Positions 52,834-61,950 of a stretch of DNA of 64,000 bases are shown piece by piece. The stretch spans positions 6,696,001 to 6,760,000 of the forward strand of contig NC_089423.1 of NCBI RefSeq assembly GCF_013426205.1. Direction: 5' to 3'. The position numbers and the translations under genes are program-made. Position 1 is the stretch's first letter. Each line of letters starts with the position of its first letter. Source of the DNA: Metarhizium brunneum. Its lineage: Eukaryota; Ascomycota; Sordariomycetes; Hypocreales; Clavicipitaceae. The notes below the pieces were generated by a model that searched no databases, was not told the origin of the DNA, and saw only the letters and a program-made list of their open reading frames with translations.

Positions 52834-55065
52834 ATGCATCGCGTTTCGACGGCGCGCTTGCTCAGTAGGGCACTGGGGATAGGGGAGCGTGCGGCGAGCG
52901 TCCCCGTCTTTCTGTGCCCTGCCGTCGGTCTACGCAGCTCGCCTGCTCCCCGGGCGCCGGGGCATCTTGCGAGATCGAGCCGCCGGTTCAACAGCACGGG
53001 AGTTTCTGCGAGGGCGGTTGAGGATGGGCCGCCGGCGCGGGTAGACCAGCTGGTGAGGCAGCTTCCAGTTACGTGTAGCGGGTGCGGAGCGTTTGCGCAG
53101 ACCGGTGATGCGCAGCAGCTGGGGTACTTTGACTTGCAGAGCAGGAGGGTGCGCAATTGGCTTCATCCGCGGAGGAGCGAGAGACCGGGCAGCGCCGCGG
53201 CGGCCGAGGACAAGATTGTGGATGATGTCTTGAAGGGCTTGGATGAGGAGCGACTGGAGGCTTTGGGGTTGCGCGCGGAGAGCATGATGGAGGATGCGAG
53301 CGCCAGGGATTTGGAGAGTAAGTGCCACGGCTGGGTGGGCGGTCTTGAGCTTGGGATTGACCGGTATTGGGATTTTACTGACGGGGGATTTTTTTTAAAT
53401 CTAGGACTTGTCACGGAAAAGCCGCCTGTTTGCGACAGATGCCACGACTTGATGCACCACAACATGGCGACCGACACGGCAAAGCTCACCATGCACCACC
53501 CGACGGTGGAATCGCTGCGGGACACCATTGAGGAGTCGCCGTACAAGTATAACCACATCTACCATGTTATCGACGCCGCCGACTTTCCCATGTCGCTCGT
53601 CCCGCGGCTCAATGTCTTGCTGGGCGACATTCCCCTGCGGTCAAGGAATCGGCGCTCGCGGTCAAGCAAGTTCCACAATGACCGCAAGACAGAGATGAGC
53701 TTCATCATCACGAGGGGGGACCTGCTCGGCCCCACCAAGGAGATTGTGGACTCCATGATGCCGTATCTCCGTGACGTTTTGAGAGACGCCCTGGGCAGAC
53801 TGGGCGGCCGCGTGCGTCTGGGGAACTTGAAGTGCGTCAGCGCCAAGAGGGGCTGGTGGACAAAGGATGTGAAGGAGGATATTTGGAACAGAGGAGGCGC
53901 CGGATGGATGGTCGGCAAGGTCAACGTCGGCAAGAGCCAGCTGTTTGAAGCCGTGTTTCCCAAGGGCAGGATGGGCGACAGCAACAAGAGAGACACCGGC
54001 CGGCCGGCACCTACGCCTGCGCAGGCTGCCGACGACGCCTACGGCCAACAGGAAGCCTGGGAGGACCTTAACGTCGGCGAGCTGCTTCCCCCGCCGCAAC
54101 CCACCCGAAACTACCCTTCCATGCCGGTCGTTTCCTCGCTCCCCGGCACCACGGCGTCGCCCATCCGCGTACCGTTTGGAAATGGCAAAGGCGAACTCAT
54201 CGACCTCCCGGGCCTCGCGCGAAGCGACCTTGAGCTGTTTGTCAAGGAACCCCACCGTCAGTCCCTCATCATGAAGAAACGCATCGTCCCCGAACAGGTC
54301 GCCGTCAAATACGGCAAGTCGCTGCTCCTGGGCGGCGGCCTCATCCGCATCACGCCTCGCACGCCGGACATGGTCTTCCTCATGTACAACTTTACCCCCA
54401 TCGACGAGCATCTCACCATGACGGAAAAGGCAATTGGGTTCCAGGAGCAGACGCGTGAGTCTATCGGCCTCGAAAACATCACCCTTGCCGGTGTCGGGGG
54501 GAGGATGAAGCACGCAGGGACGTTTAAGCTGTGCCATGACGTTACCAAGAAGCGCGCCGGGCCGCTGACGCGCAAGAACGCCGTGGGACTCCAGGTTGAC
54601 CGGTTGCCGTTTCGGGTTGTGTCGGTGGACATCCTGATCGAGGGCGTCGGGTACGTCGAGGTGGTTGCGCAGGTGAGAGCAAGGGAGTTTGAGCGGTGGG
54701 AACGCATACAGGCGGATATTGAGCGGGCCGCGGCCGTGGAGGGCGAGGACGCCGAGTATGTTGCTGCCGCGCCCGGGGAAGAGCCGTCGTCGCAGGATCC
54801 GTTTAAGGAGATGATGAGGAACAGGAGAGATGTGCTGGGCGAGGATGGACCGGCGGTCAAGGCGCGGTCAAGGTTACCCGAGCCGGATTGGCCTGCGGTG
54901 GATGTCTTCTCCCCCGAAGGCAAGTTTGTGGACTCGAGGAAGCCGATTAACGGGTGGTTGAATAACAAGCCGAGGGTTCTGGCGGAGCATAAGAAGATGC
55001 GGCCGAGGAGGAGCATGAGGGGGGCCAAGAAGAGGGCCAAGATGGAGAGGCGCAAGGGCGAGTGA
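52834..55065 (+). CDS. GEP3: Mitochondrial circularly permuted GTPase GEP3 (YqeH-like)
   Basis: GEP3 is a mitochondrial YqeH-family GTPase needed for mitoribosome assembly. I infer exons 52834-53317 and 53405-55065 (714 aa), removing an 87-bp intron (GTAAGT, ACTGAC, CTAG) that is also a stop-free multiple of three. Removal joins RDLE to RLVTEKPPVCDRCHDL; retention would insert 29 residues rich in Gly and Trp that the family lacks. The N-terminus is Arg-rich, fitting mitochondrial import. Paired Cys motifs CSGCG (near 82) and CDRCH form the zinc treble clef. GTPase motifs come in permuted order: G4-like TRGD, then P-loop GKVNVGKS, then G3 DLPGL. A long lysine-rich C-terminus follows, ending RAKMERRKGE, suited to rRNA contact. 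The gene shares a short divergent promoter with mitoribosomal MRP49. Confidence 0.9.
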   Translation: MHRVSTARLLSRALGIGERAASVPVFLCPAVGLRSSPAPRAPGHLARSSRRFNSTGVSARAVEDGPPARVDQLVRQLPVTCSGCGAFAQTGDAQQLGYFDLQSRRVRNWLHPRRSERPGSAAAAEDKIVDDVLKGLDEERLEALGLRAESMMEDASARDLESKCHGWVGGLELGIDRYWDFTDGGFFLNLGLVTEKPPVCDRCHDLMHHNMATDTAKLTMHHPTVESLRDTIEESPYKYNHIYHVIDAADFPMSLVPRLNVLLGDIPLRSRNRRSRSSKFHNDRKTEMSFIITRGDLLGPTKEIVDSMMPYLRDVLRDALGRLGGRVRLGNLKCVSAKRGWWTKDVKEDIWNRGGAGWMVGKVNVGKSQLFEAVFPKGRMGDSNKRDTGRPAPTPAQAADDAYGQQEAWEDLNVGELLPPPQPTRNYPSMPVVSSLPGTTASPIRVPFGNGKGELIDLPGLARSDLELFVKEPHRQSLIMKKRIVPEQVAVKYGKSLLLGGGLIRITPRTPDMVFLMYNFTPIDEHLTMTEKAIGFQEQTRESIGLENITLAGVGGRMKHAGTFKLCHDVTKKRAGPLTRKNAVGLQVDRLPFRVVSVDILIEGVGYVEVVAQVRAREFERWERIQADIERAAAVEGEDAEYVAAAPGEEPSSQDPFKEMMRNRRDVLGEDGPAVKARSRLPEPDWPAVDVFSPEGKFVDSRKPINGWLNNKPRVLAEHKKMRPRRSMRGAKKRAKMERRKGE

Positions 55066-55599
55066 GGTGTTTGGTTTGGATGTGTATGTATGATGGTTGA
55101 GCTGTACAGTATGTATAATACCACTCTATGATGCATGTGCTATTTGTATTTGGGCTCGCAGATGGCGCGTGTAATGGCTCTTGTGAGTTATTGTGAACCC
55201 GACTTATAACTACATGCCCACAGCTCCCGCATTGTTGATGTAGATTGTGCACCAGTGTAGATACCTCGGTAGGTAGTCTGCGTTTGGTGACATGACGAAA
55301 CGGGATCGACAGAGACGAGTGGCGTGCGTGGAACGTGCAAATGGTGGGGGCGGATCATCCCACCCCAACCTAAAAGAGCAGCCATTGATTGCAACTCCCG
55401 GATTTTCGACATTCTCCTCACTGCAATCCCAAGAAACGTCATCCGCCTCGTGTAGAAACCAGCTTCACCGCGCACACCTGCCTCACCCTAGACAATTTCC
55501 AGAATAGAGTGTATCTAGACTCACCGCATTAGAGACGCCACCCCCCCTAACAGCGGACGTAGCCCCGACGCTGCCGACCCTCTGCACGCGACGACGACC
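55066..55599. other. Intergenic region upstream of YPI1
   Basis: This is 534 bp with an ACCTCGGTAGGTAG element near 55261, related to the palindrome at 37917. No gene is seen. Confidence 0.45.
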
Positions 55600-56127
55600 A
55601 TGACAGATAGACAACGCCAACAAGCCGCCCCGGCGCCCTCAACGTCCCAGACACAAACACAGACCGGACCGCAGACAGAAACACAGCGCATCTTGCGTCT
55701 ACGCGGCGGCCACAACGCAAGTGGGCGATCAGTACAGTGGGCGGAGGATGTAGTAGACAACGAAGGCTTGGGCAGGAAGAGCTCCAAGGGTAAGTATTCT
55801 CGACCCGGGAATGGTTGCGCTTTGCGCCATCTTTTTTCTCATTTGAGAGGGCGTCTGGCGTACTGACCGTTGCTTCTAGTTTGCTGCATATACCACAAAC
55901 CAAAAGGCGTAGACGAGTCCAGCGACGAGTCGTCCTCGTCGTCGGATTCCGACACCGACTCGGAGCCGGAGAGCGCGAGGGGAGACGGCAAGAAGGCGCC
56001 CGCGTGTGGTGGCCATTCGCATGGCCGTGCGAGGAGGCCCAAGGACGGGCGTAGGCAGAAGAGGCCGCCGAGCCCGAATGCGTATGAAAAGGTGCCGAAA
56101 CAGAAGCCCAAGGAGGAGTCCAAGTAA
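55600..56127 (+). CDS. YPI1: Type 1 phosphatase regulator YPI1 (inhibitor-3 family)
   Basis: YPI1/inhibitor-3 binds PP1 catalytic subunit Glc7 in the nucleus. Exons 55600-55789 and 55880-56127, with a 90-bp intron (GTAAGT, TACTGAC, CTAG), give 145 aa. The diagnostic segment is SVQWAEDVVDNEGLGRKSSK followed across the splice by VCCIYHKPK. VQW is the RVxF-like PP1 docking site and the Cys-Cys-Ile-Tyr element is invariant in the family. The N-terminus contains QT-rich low complexity and ILRLRGG. The C-terminus is acidic then basic (ESSDESSSSSDSDTDSEPE; RRPKDGRRQKRPPSP). The LRLRGG string happens to equal the ubiquitin tail sequence, but it sits before the PP1 motif and is common in fungal YPI1, so I read it as coincidence. 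Confidence 0.95.
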
Positions 56128-57007
56128 GGCCTGCGGTGACGATTAAGGAATTGGCATTGTTATTACTGTTTGTGCTCTTATGGCTGCATGTTTTGGTTTG
56201 CGTTACGCTTCGTTGCGCAAGGGGCCTTGGAGCGCATGGGGTTTCTGCGGCGTATACAACATGGGTAGGGATTATGAATATAATTGGCGCTGAAATGATG
56301 CTGGGGAAATGAACTTGGTCTTTTGCGAGGCTGTTTGCCAACGGGTGATGGTGGGGATTGGGTAGATGGGTGTTGCTGGTAGTGAGGCGCTGAGCCATCA
56401 GTTCATGTTGTTGTTTTGATGTTCGAATGTGTTTAGTGTTTGGACGCCGAGCTGCCATCTTGAATCTTTAACGCATCGATGCGCCTGGAACCTCTCATGC
56501 GACTTGCTATTTCACAGCTTCTCTGGCTCAGACCGGTACTTTGTCTTCCTGACTCTGGCCTGTTCCGCGCGGAGCAATATCGACAGCCGGCTCCTGTTGC
56601 TGATGTTACGAGTAGGGATGCGATCTTGGTCAGGGGTACACGGACACATGGCTTGATGAAGACGCGGGGTGATGAGGGCTTAATGTTACATTGTAGAGTG
56701 AGAGGGGAAAAGTACTCGACCAGACTGATGCCTGGCTATCTGGCACCATTATACTACGTTGTAGAATAAGTATATTAGTATACATGGTAACTAAACCATT
56801 GATCGGGTATTTTTCTTTGAAACCGTGACACCAGCTGTCTACCATCAATTACACATCCTAATTGTACATTCACTTGTGCCTCCTTCAGCATCTGTAGCAT
56901 CCAGAACTCGGCAGGAAAGGGGGTCTTGGAAATCCTCCATCAGCCAAACGGGCCATGTAGATGCTCGGTGCTCACCACCAGGCAACAGGTCCTTCACCTC
57001 GATGGCC
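56128..57007. other. Convergent intergenic region
   Basis: This is 880 bp between the YPI1 and GatC stop codons. Short frames are not credible and no RNA gene was recognised. Confidence 0.45.
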
Positions 57008-57568
57008 TTACGTCTTCTGACTCTCAACAACAAAATACTTGCCCGCCTTCCTGCCCGCCGTCCCTATAACATCCCACTTCTCGCTGCTCTCATCTTCAAT
57101 CCTTGTCCGCACCCTCCTCGGACGCTGGTAATGCCCTACGTGCTCTTCTGCATCCAAAAGCCCCTGCATATCTGCAAGAGTGATTGTGTTCTCACGCCTG
57201 GCCTCTTCCGTCTCGTCTTGAATCGCACGCAGTGGTTCGACGCCAGTTGTATCGACGCGCTGGACGGCGCGGACAAAGTGGAGTTGGTCTTGGAGGGTGG
57301 ATATCATGGTGTTTTCTTCCGAGGGCGTCTGGGGTAGGGGCAGCGCAGCGAGGCGCAGGAGGTGGTGTAGCTGTGAGCTTGTTATCTTCTCCGTTGCCGC
57401 CGGTGCTGCTGCTGTTGTTGTCGGTGGTGGGTGGCGGAGAGATCTCACGGACCAGGTTGGCTTGGAGAGCATCTCGGCGGGTGACGGTTTGCAGGATGTC
57501 GACAGGAAGTGCTGCCAGGGACGCAGGGCGCGGCGCAGGAGGCAGCGGCAGCTTGTGCAGAGCGGCAT
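57008..57568 (-). CDS. gatC: Mitochondrial Glu-tRNA(Gln) amidotransferase subunit C
   Basis: GatC stabilises the GatA-GatB complex that converts Glu-tRNA(Gln) to Gln-tRNA(Gln) in mitochondria. A single exon encodes 186 aa from the ATG at 57568 (AACAATGCC context). An in-frame ATG at 57655 would add 29 residues and is the alternative start. The N-terminus MPLCTSCRCLLRRALRPWQ is Arg-rich and fits mitochondrial import. The GatC core is ITSSQLHHLLRLAALPLPQT, then STLQDQLHFVRAVQRVDT and VEPLRAIQDET, which match the bacterial helix pair. The second half is a fungal extension ending WDVIGTAGRKAGKYFVVES. Low-complexity Thr/Ala/Pro sequence precedes the core. The gene is divergent from the SNAP-family gene. 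Confidence 0.85.
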   Translation of the reverse strand: MPLCTSCRCLLRRALRPWQHFLSTSCKPSPAEMLSKPTWSVRSLRHPPPTTTAAAPAATEKITSSQLHHLLRLAALPLPQTPSEENTMISTLQDQLHFVRAVQRVDTTGVEPLRAIQDETEEARRENTITLADMQGLLDAEEHVGHYQRPRRVRTRIEDESSEKWDVIGTAGRKAGKYFVVESQKT

Positions 57569-57942
57569 TGTTGGCCGTGTGCTGTTGGGGCACCGAGATT
57601 TTTTCCCTCTTTGTCTTTGTCTGTGAGGTGGTAAAGACGGACACACTGGATGCATCAAAGTCGAGCTTGGAGTCGCAAGAGCTCCATGAGCTCCACCTGC
57701 GACCGGGGAGGGGCCTCTACCGTGACGCTTTGTGGTGGCGTTTCACCAATCCGCAGCTGAGGGGTGTCGTCAGTCAGTGTGTGTCTCATGGCTCCGTCTT
57801 CCATTGCCAACCACCACCTTGTCCAACTTACAACCTACAACCTTGACATCGAATCATCACTACCTCACCATCGCAGCTATACGGGTCATCAACAAATAGC
57901 TTCTCGTTACTATTTAGCATTGAAAAGGCACGATCCGCAGCC
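57569..57942. promoter_or_regulatory. Divergent promoter region, gatC and SNAP-family gene
   Basis: This is 374 bp between start codons and presumably carries both promoters. I see no specific known site. Confidence 0.4.
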
Positions 57943-59355
57943 ATGCCTCGAGATCCTCACACTCTGCTCAAACAGGTGCGGCCAACCCTGCTCCCCTTCC
58001 GCTGCCGGGATTCCCAACTGATGCCTTTGTTTGGCGATGCAGGCGGAGAAGAAACTGTCCGGTGGCGACGGCTTCTGGGGCTTCTTGAGCGACAAAAGTG
58101 GAAACGACAGTGATGGAGCGGATTTACTTGAAAAGGCAGCTAATGCTTTCCTGGCAGAGAACTCATGTACGGGCCCCCTCTGTCCACAGCAAGCATGCAA
58201 GGACGCCATCTACCAGAATCAGGAACTGATCTGACGATTGACTAGTTGTCGAGGCAGGAAAGGCCTTTGAAAAGCTCGCCGCAGTCTATAGAGACAAGTT
58301 AGAATTGGATTCGTCAGCTGCCGGTGCCGCTGGGAGTGCCATTGAGGCCTACGTGAAGGCTGGTGACGCCCCCGCCGCCGCGCGATGCTTCGAGCTCCTC
58401 AGATCCCCAGCCTTGAAGAAGGGTCAATCGAATCGAGTCGACAGATATGGGCGGCTCCTGGCCGGCCTGTACGAGAAGACGCTGGGAGACATGAAGTCGG
58501 CATCGTTGTGTTATGATGCGATTGCGGAGGAGTACGAATCAAACCATAATCCACAGTACGTATATTCCCTTCTCTTATGGCCCCCCCATAACAAGTCAAT
58601 TTGCTGATAATTCTCGTCTCAGTAATGCCAGGAAGAACAGGATCCAGGCGGCGGCGACTCGCGCCATCTACTTTGCCCAACTAGTCACAGCCGGCACTAA
58701 TCCACACGAGAGCGCCAAGGACCTCAAATATGTCGAGAGAAACTTTATGAAATTGGCGCAGGATTCTTACAACACGAACGAAATGCTGTTCAGACTGGGG
58801 GTTGTTTACCTCATCACGGGAGATTCGAACGACTATGATAAGGCTGCAGCTCCTGCCGCACCCGCTGCTGCGTCCGTTGCTGCTCAAGCCACCGCCGCTG
58901 GATCTGCAGCCGGTCCGCTCGCCGAGGAAGCCAATGCTGCACTCGATGCTCAAACCCGACTCGACTATGGTTTTACAAGGTCGAGGGAAGGTGCACTAGT
59001 GCGTGATCTAGCCGCGGCGCTGAAAGCGGACAACTTGCCACAGTTTGTGAAATTCGTCATGCAATATCCCGGGACAAACGAAGAGTCCAAGGCTTGGAAT
59101 GAGACCATGTTGATGCTAGCAGGGGGTTACAAATGGAAGGGCAATGCCGTCAAGGCAGAAATAGAGAGACAAAAACGACAGCCTTTTGAAGATTCGCAGA
59201 ACGAGGGTCAGCAGCAGTCTTTGGGAAGCCAACCGCCGCCTCAGCAGTATTCGCAGCCTCAATATCAGTCACGAGAGCACGCCCAATATCCGCCAGAAAA
59301 GCAGGGCGCAAACGATCTGGAACCAGACGTTCCGGATGCAAACGAATGGGCCTAA
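57943..59355 (+). CDS. SNAP-family (Sec17/alpha-gamma-SNAP-like) TPR protein, divergent
   Basis: SNAP proteins recruit the ATPase NSF/Sec18 to disassemble SNARE complexes. Exons 57943-57975, 58043-58166, 58246-58555 and 58623-59355, with introns of 67, 79 and 67 bp, give 399 aa. The start MPRDPHTLLKQAEKKLSGG resembles the SNAP N-terminal helix. Helical-repeat blocks follow: GADLLEKAANAFLAENSFV, EAGKAFEKLAAVYRDK, then RLLAGLYEKTLGDMKSASL and CYDAIAEEYES. It is about 100 residues longer than ordinary alpha-SNAP: an Ala/Pro-rich insert near 245-275 and a Gln/Pro-rich tail are extra. The C-terminal Leu-rich end that activates NSF in true Sec17 is not seen, as the protein ends DVPDANEWA. It may be a paralogue with a different partner, gamma-SNAP-like being the main alternative. 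Confidence 0.65.
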
Positions 59356-60194
59356 GGCTCAGAGGAACAGCATCACACGTGGGGAAGGTGAGGAGGTTTC
59401 AGCAAGGGCCTGAGCTGGGCATCGTACGGGCCGCCGCTTGCGCGGAGAATTATGCCGTGCTGGCCTACCATATGAATCTATGCCTTGACAAGGCAAGACG
59501 AAGTTGTTGCGTGGGAACTAGAGGATCGGGCGAGAACTGGAGCTGGAACTAGTTTGTCTAATATAAAGCTGTCTTGTGAGGCTCAGTGCCGTGTAAGCAA
59601 CTCTATTGTCGTAGAGGCTAGAAAATAATCACAAGTGCAAGCTCTTTTTTCACAACTGCCAGCCACATCTGTGGCTATAATCTATGTCCCGCTGCCAATA
59701 GCCCAGCTCCGTTGGAACGTCTAAAAGATGTGCAACTTCGATTTCAGAGTGCGCTTGCTCTACCACACTGTCTGCTCTCATGATTCGCAGGGAATGGGAA
59801 TCGGAGCGATAGATAGATAGTAGGAGGCAAAAAGTATGTAATGGCATCGGGGACCTAGCTATCGTGCTTTGTACGACTATTGCTCAAGTTGTTCATCTAT
59901 GCTGCTGTACACTGTAAGATCTCTCGTGGATCCTAGCTGCCATGTTTCGCTTCAGAGTCGATAACTTCAGGTAGCAAAATAATATCACGGGTGCAAATTA
60001 CTACACAAGGAAACTTATCAAGATCCCTAATCTAGAGTACCAGACCCTTTCCGTTACTCAACATTGAATTCCAACCCCGGCCGTAAGTTGCCCCACTTCA
60101 ACCCTCACCCCAGAGCTGCCAACATCCCAGCATTTTCAACGTCACCTCTTCACGCCTCAACCTTTACTCATCCGCACCGGCCAACAACCGCATC
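59356..60194. other. Intergenic region upstream of GET2
   Basis: This is 839 bp. It is AT-rich in the middle and pyrimidine-rich near 60100-60190, as expected for a fungal promoter. No gene is seen. Confidence 0.45.
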
Positions 60195-61228
60195 ATGACG
60201 GGAACAGCAGAAGCAGCGTCAAGCTCCAACGATGCCGCTGCGGCCGCCCAGCGCGCGTCCGAGCAAGCCAGACTCCGCCGGGAGCGCCGAGAGGCCAAAA
60301 TCAAGGCCGGCGGTGCAGCTAGACTAAGCAAGATCAATGGCATGGCCGGCCGCGTTGTTCACGGTACGTGACTCTCGATTCTGCTCATCGCAGTCCCTTG
60401 CCATCTTGCGCTTCAGCTAAACTGGCAGCAGATGACGACCAAGCTACACCCGCCGCGGCAGACAAACCCACCACGCCATCGAAACCTCAAACCCACGGTG
60501 ACCCCGACGAAGTCGACATCTCGCAACACTTTTACACACCGCAAACCACAGCCCGCCCTGCACCCGCATCCTCCTCCCCCGGCCCCGAAGCAGCCATCTC
60601 TGAGGCCCAACTCCGCCAAATGATGCTCGGCTTCGACCGGCCTTCCAACCCCAACACCCCCGGGTCCTCGACGCCCAGCAGCATGCCCAACATGGACGAC
60701 GACCCCCTCATGAAGATGATGACCCAAATGATGGGCCAAGCCGGCGCCTCGCCCTTCCCCGGAATGCCCCCCATGCCGGGACAGCAAGCACCACAAGCAG
60801 CCGCCGCCGCCTCCGCGCCGTCCGCCTACCACACAACCTGGCGGGTCATCCACGCCCTCATCGCCCTCAGCCTGGGCCTCTACCTCACTCTTTTCACCAC
60901 CTTTGCCGGCACCAAGACGGAGCGCGACGCCGCGGCCCTGGCGCACGTGCAGCACACGCCTGCCGATGATGACAACGAGCACCACAAGCGCACCTTCTTC
61001 TGGATATTTGCCACCTCCGAGGCCGTCTTGCTCACGACACGGGTGTTCCTGGACAGGGGCCGCGCACCGCCGCCGGGCATCCTGTGGACGATAGTGGGGT
61101 ACCTCCCGGAGCCGATCCGGGGCTACGTGAGCGTCTGCTTGAAGTATGGCCAGATTTTCACCACTGTGAGGACAGATATATTGACCTGCATGTTTGTTTT
61201 GGGCGCGTGCTCTTGGCTGAGGGCATGA
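60195..61228 (+). CDS. GET2: GET complex subunit GET2 (tail-anchored protein receptor)
   Basis: GET2 with GET1 forms the ER receptor that accepts tail-anchored proteins from the ATPase GET3. Exons 60195-60363 and 60432-61228, with a 68-bp intron, give 321 aa. The N-terminal cytosolic motif QARLRRERREAKIKAGGAAR (about 24-43) is the GET3-capturing positive helix, followed by SKINGMAGR. A long Pro/Ser/Met-rich linker includes LRQMMLGF and a Met-rich MMKMMTQMMGQAG-like stretch. Three hydrophobic spans follow: VIHALIALSLGLYLTLFTTF, FFWIFATSEAVLLTTRVFL and ILTCMFVLGACSWL. The acceptor is a tandem CAGCAG; use of the upstream AG would add one Ala. The match to fungal GET2 is by architecture and N-terminal motif. 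Confidence 0.88.
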
Positions 61229-61950
61229 TGTGATGGATTCAATTTGTAAATAAGAGACTGGCTTTTGGAACATGGAGACTGTATGACTACACTGTGCAGA
61301 TACATGACCAGGTGAATGCATGGACTACGCCATCAGTGGTGCTCTTCAAATGTGACGTACGTTGCCGAGAGTGCTGTGCTGGGCTCGTGGTACCAAGGCC
61401 GTCATGGCTCGCATTCGCAAGGGCCCAGGAAATCCAAGTTGAAGTGGACGCCATACCAGGCAAGATTGGTACAAAAAGAAAAACCCAGCAGCCCAGTCTT
61501 TGTTCAATGGCGTCGCTGAAACACTGCTTACTTGGTGAAACATGCCGGACTATAGTCTATAGACGAGGGAAAGAGGGGTGTCTGCAATAATAATCTGCAT
61601 CCAAGGGCTTTTTATTGAATGTATACATTCTTATCCTACCGTCCGAGTCAACAGTCTGTCTTATCAACCTCGGACAATACTTGAAATCATAATTTTCCTT
61701 CATTGATCGCTTAGTGCATATTTAGTGACAATTCTCTTTTTTCCCTCCTCTTGCCTGACCGATTAAAAAAAACATTCAACCCCGCCGGCTCGTGCAAGAG
61801 CAAATTTCAATCATTCAACGCCATGTGGTATCAATGCGGGAGCTCTAGTTCTGGCATCCCCCCCCCCCCCTTTCCCAAAATTCCTTTCCGTAGGCCGTAG
61901 CAAACATGTCCGTGTCAAAGGAAAACAAAGAACCAACCCAGAAAGCATTG
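61229..61950. other. Convergent intergenic region with a poly-C run
   Basis: This is 722 bp between the GET2 stop and the bHLH gene stop. It includes a run of 13 C at 61858-61870. No gene is seen. Confidence 0.5.

Noticed and set aside
55690..55710. LRLRGG in YPI1 as a ubiquitin-like cleavage tail
   Set aside because: No ubiquitin fold precedes it and the segment is part of the normal YPI1 N-terminus.
61858..61870. Poly-C run as a structured regulatory element
   Set aside because: A plain homopolymer in 3'-flank sequence; no flanking structure or repeated partner was visible.
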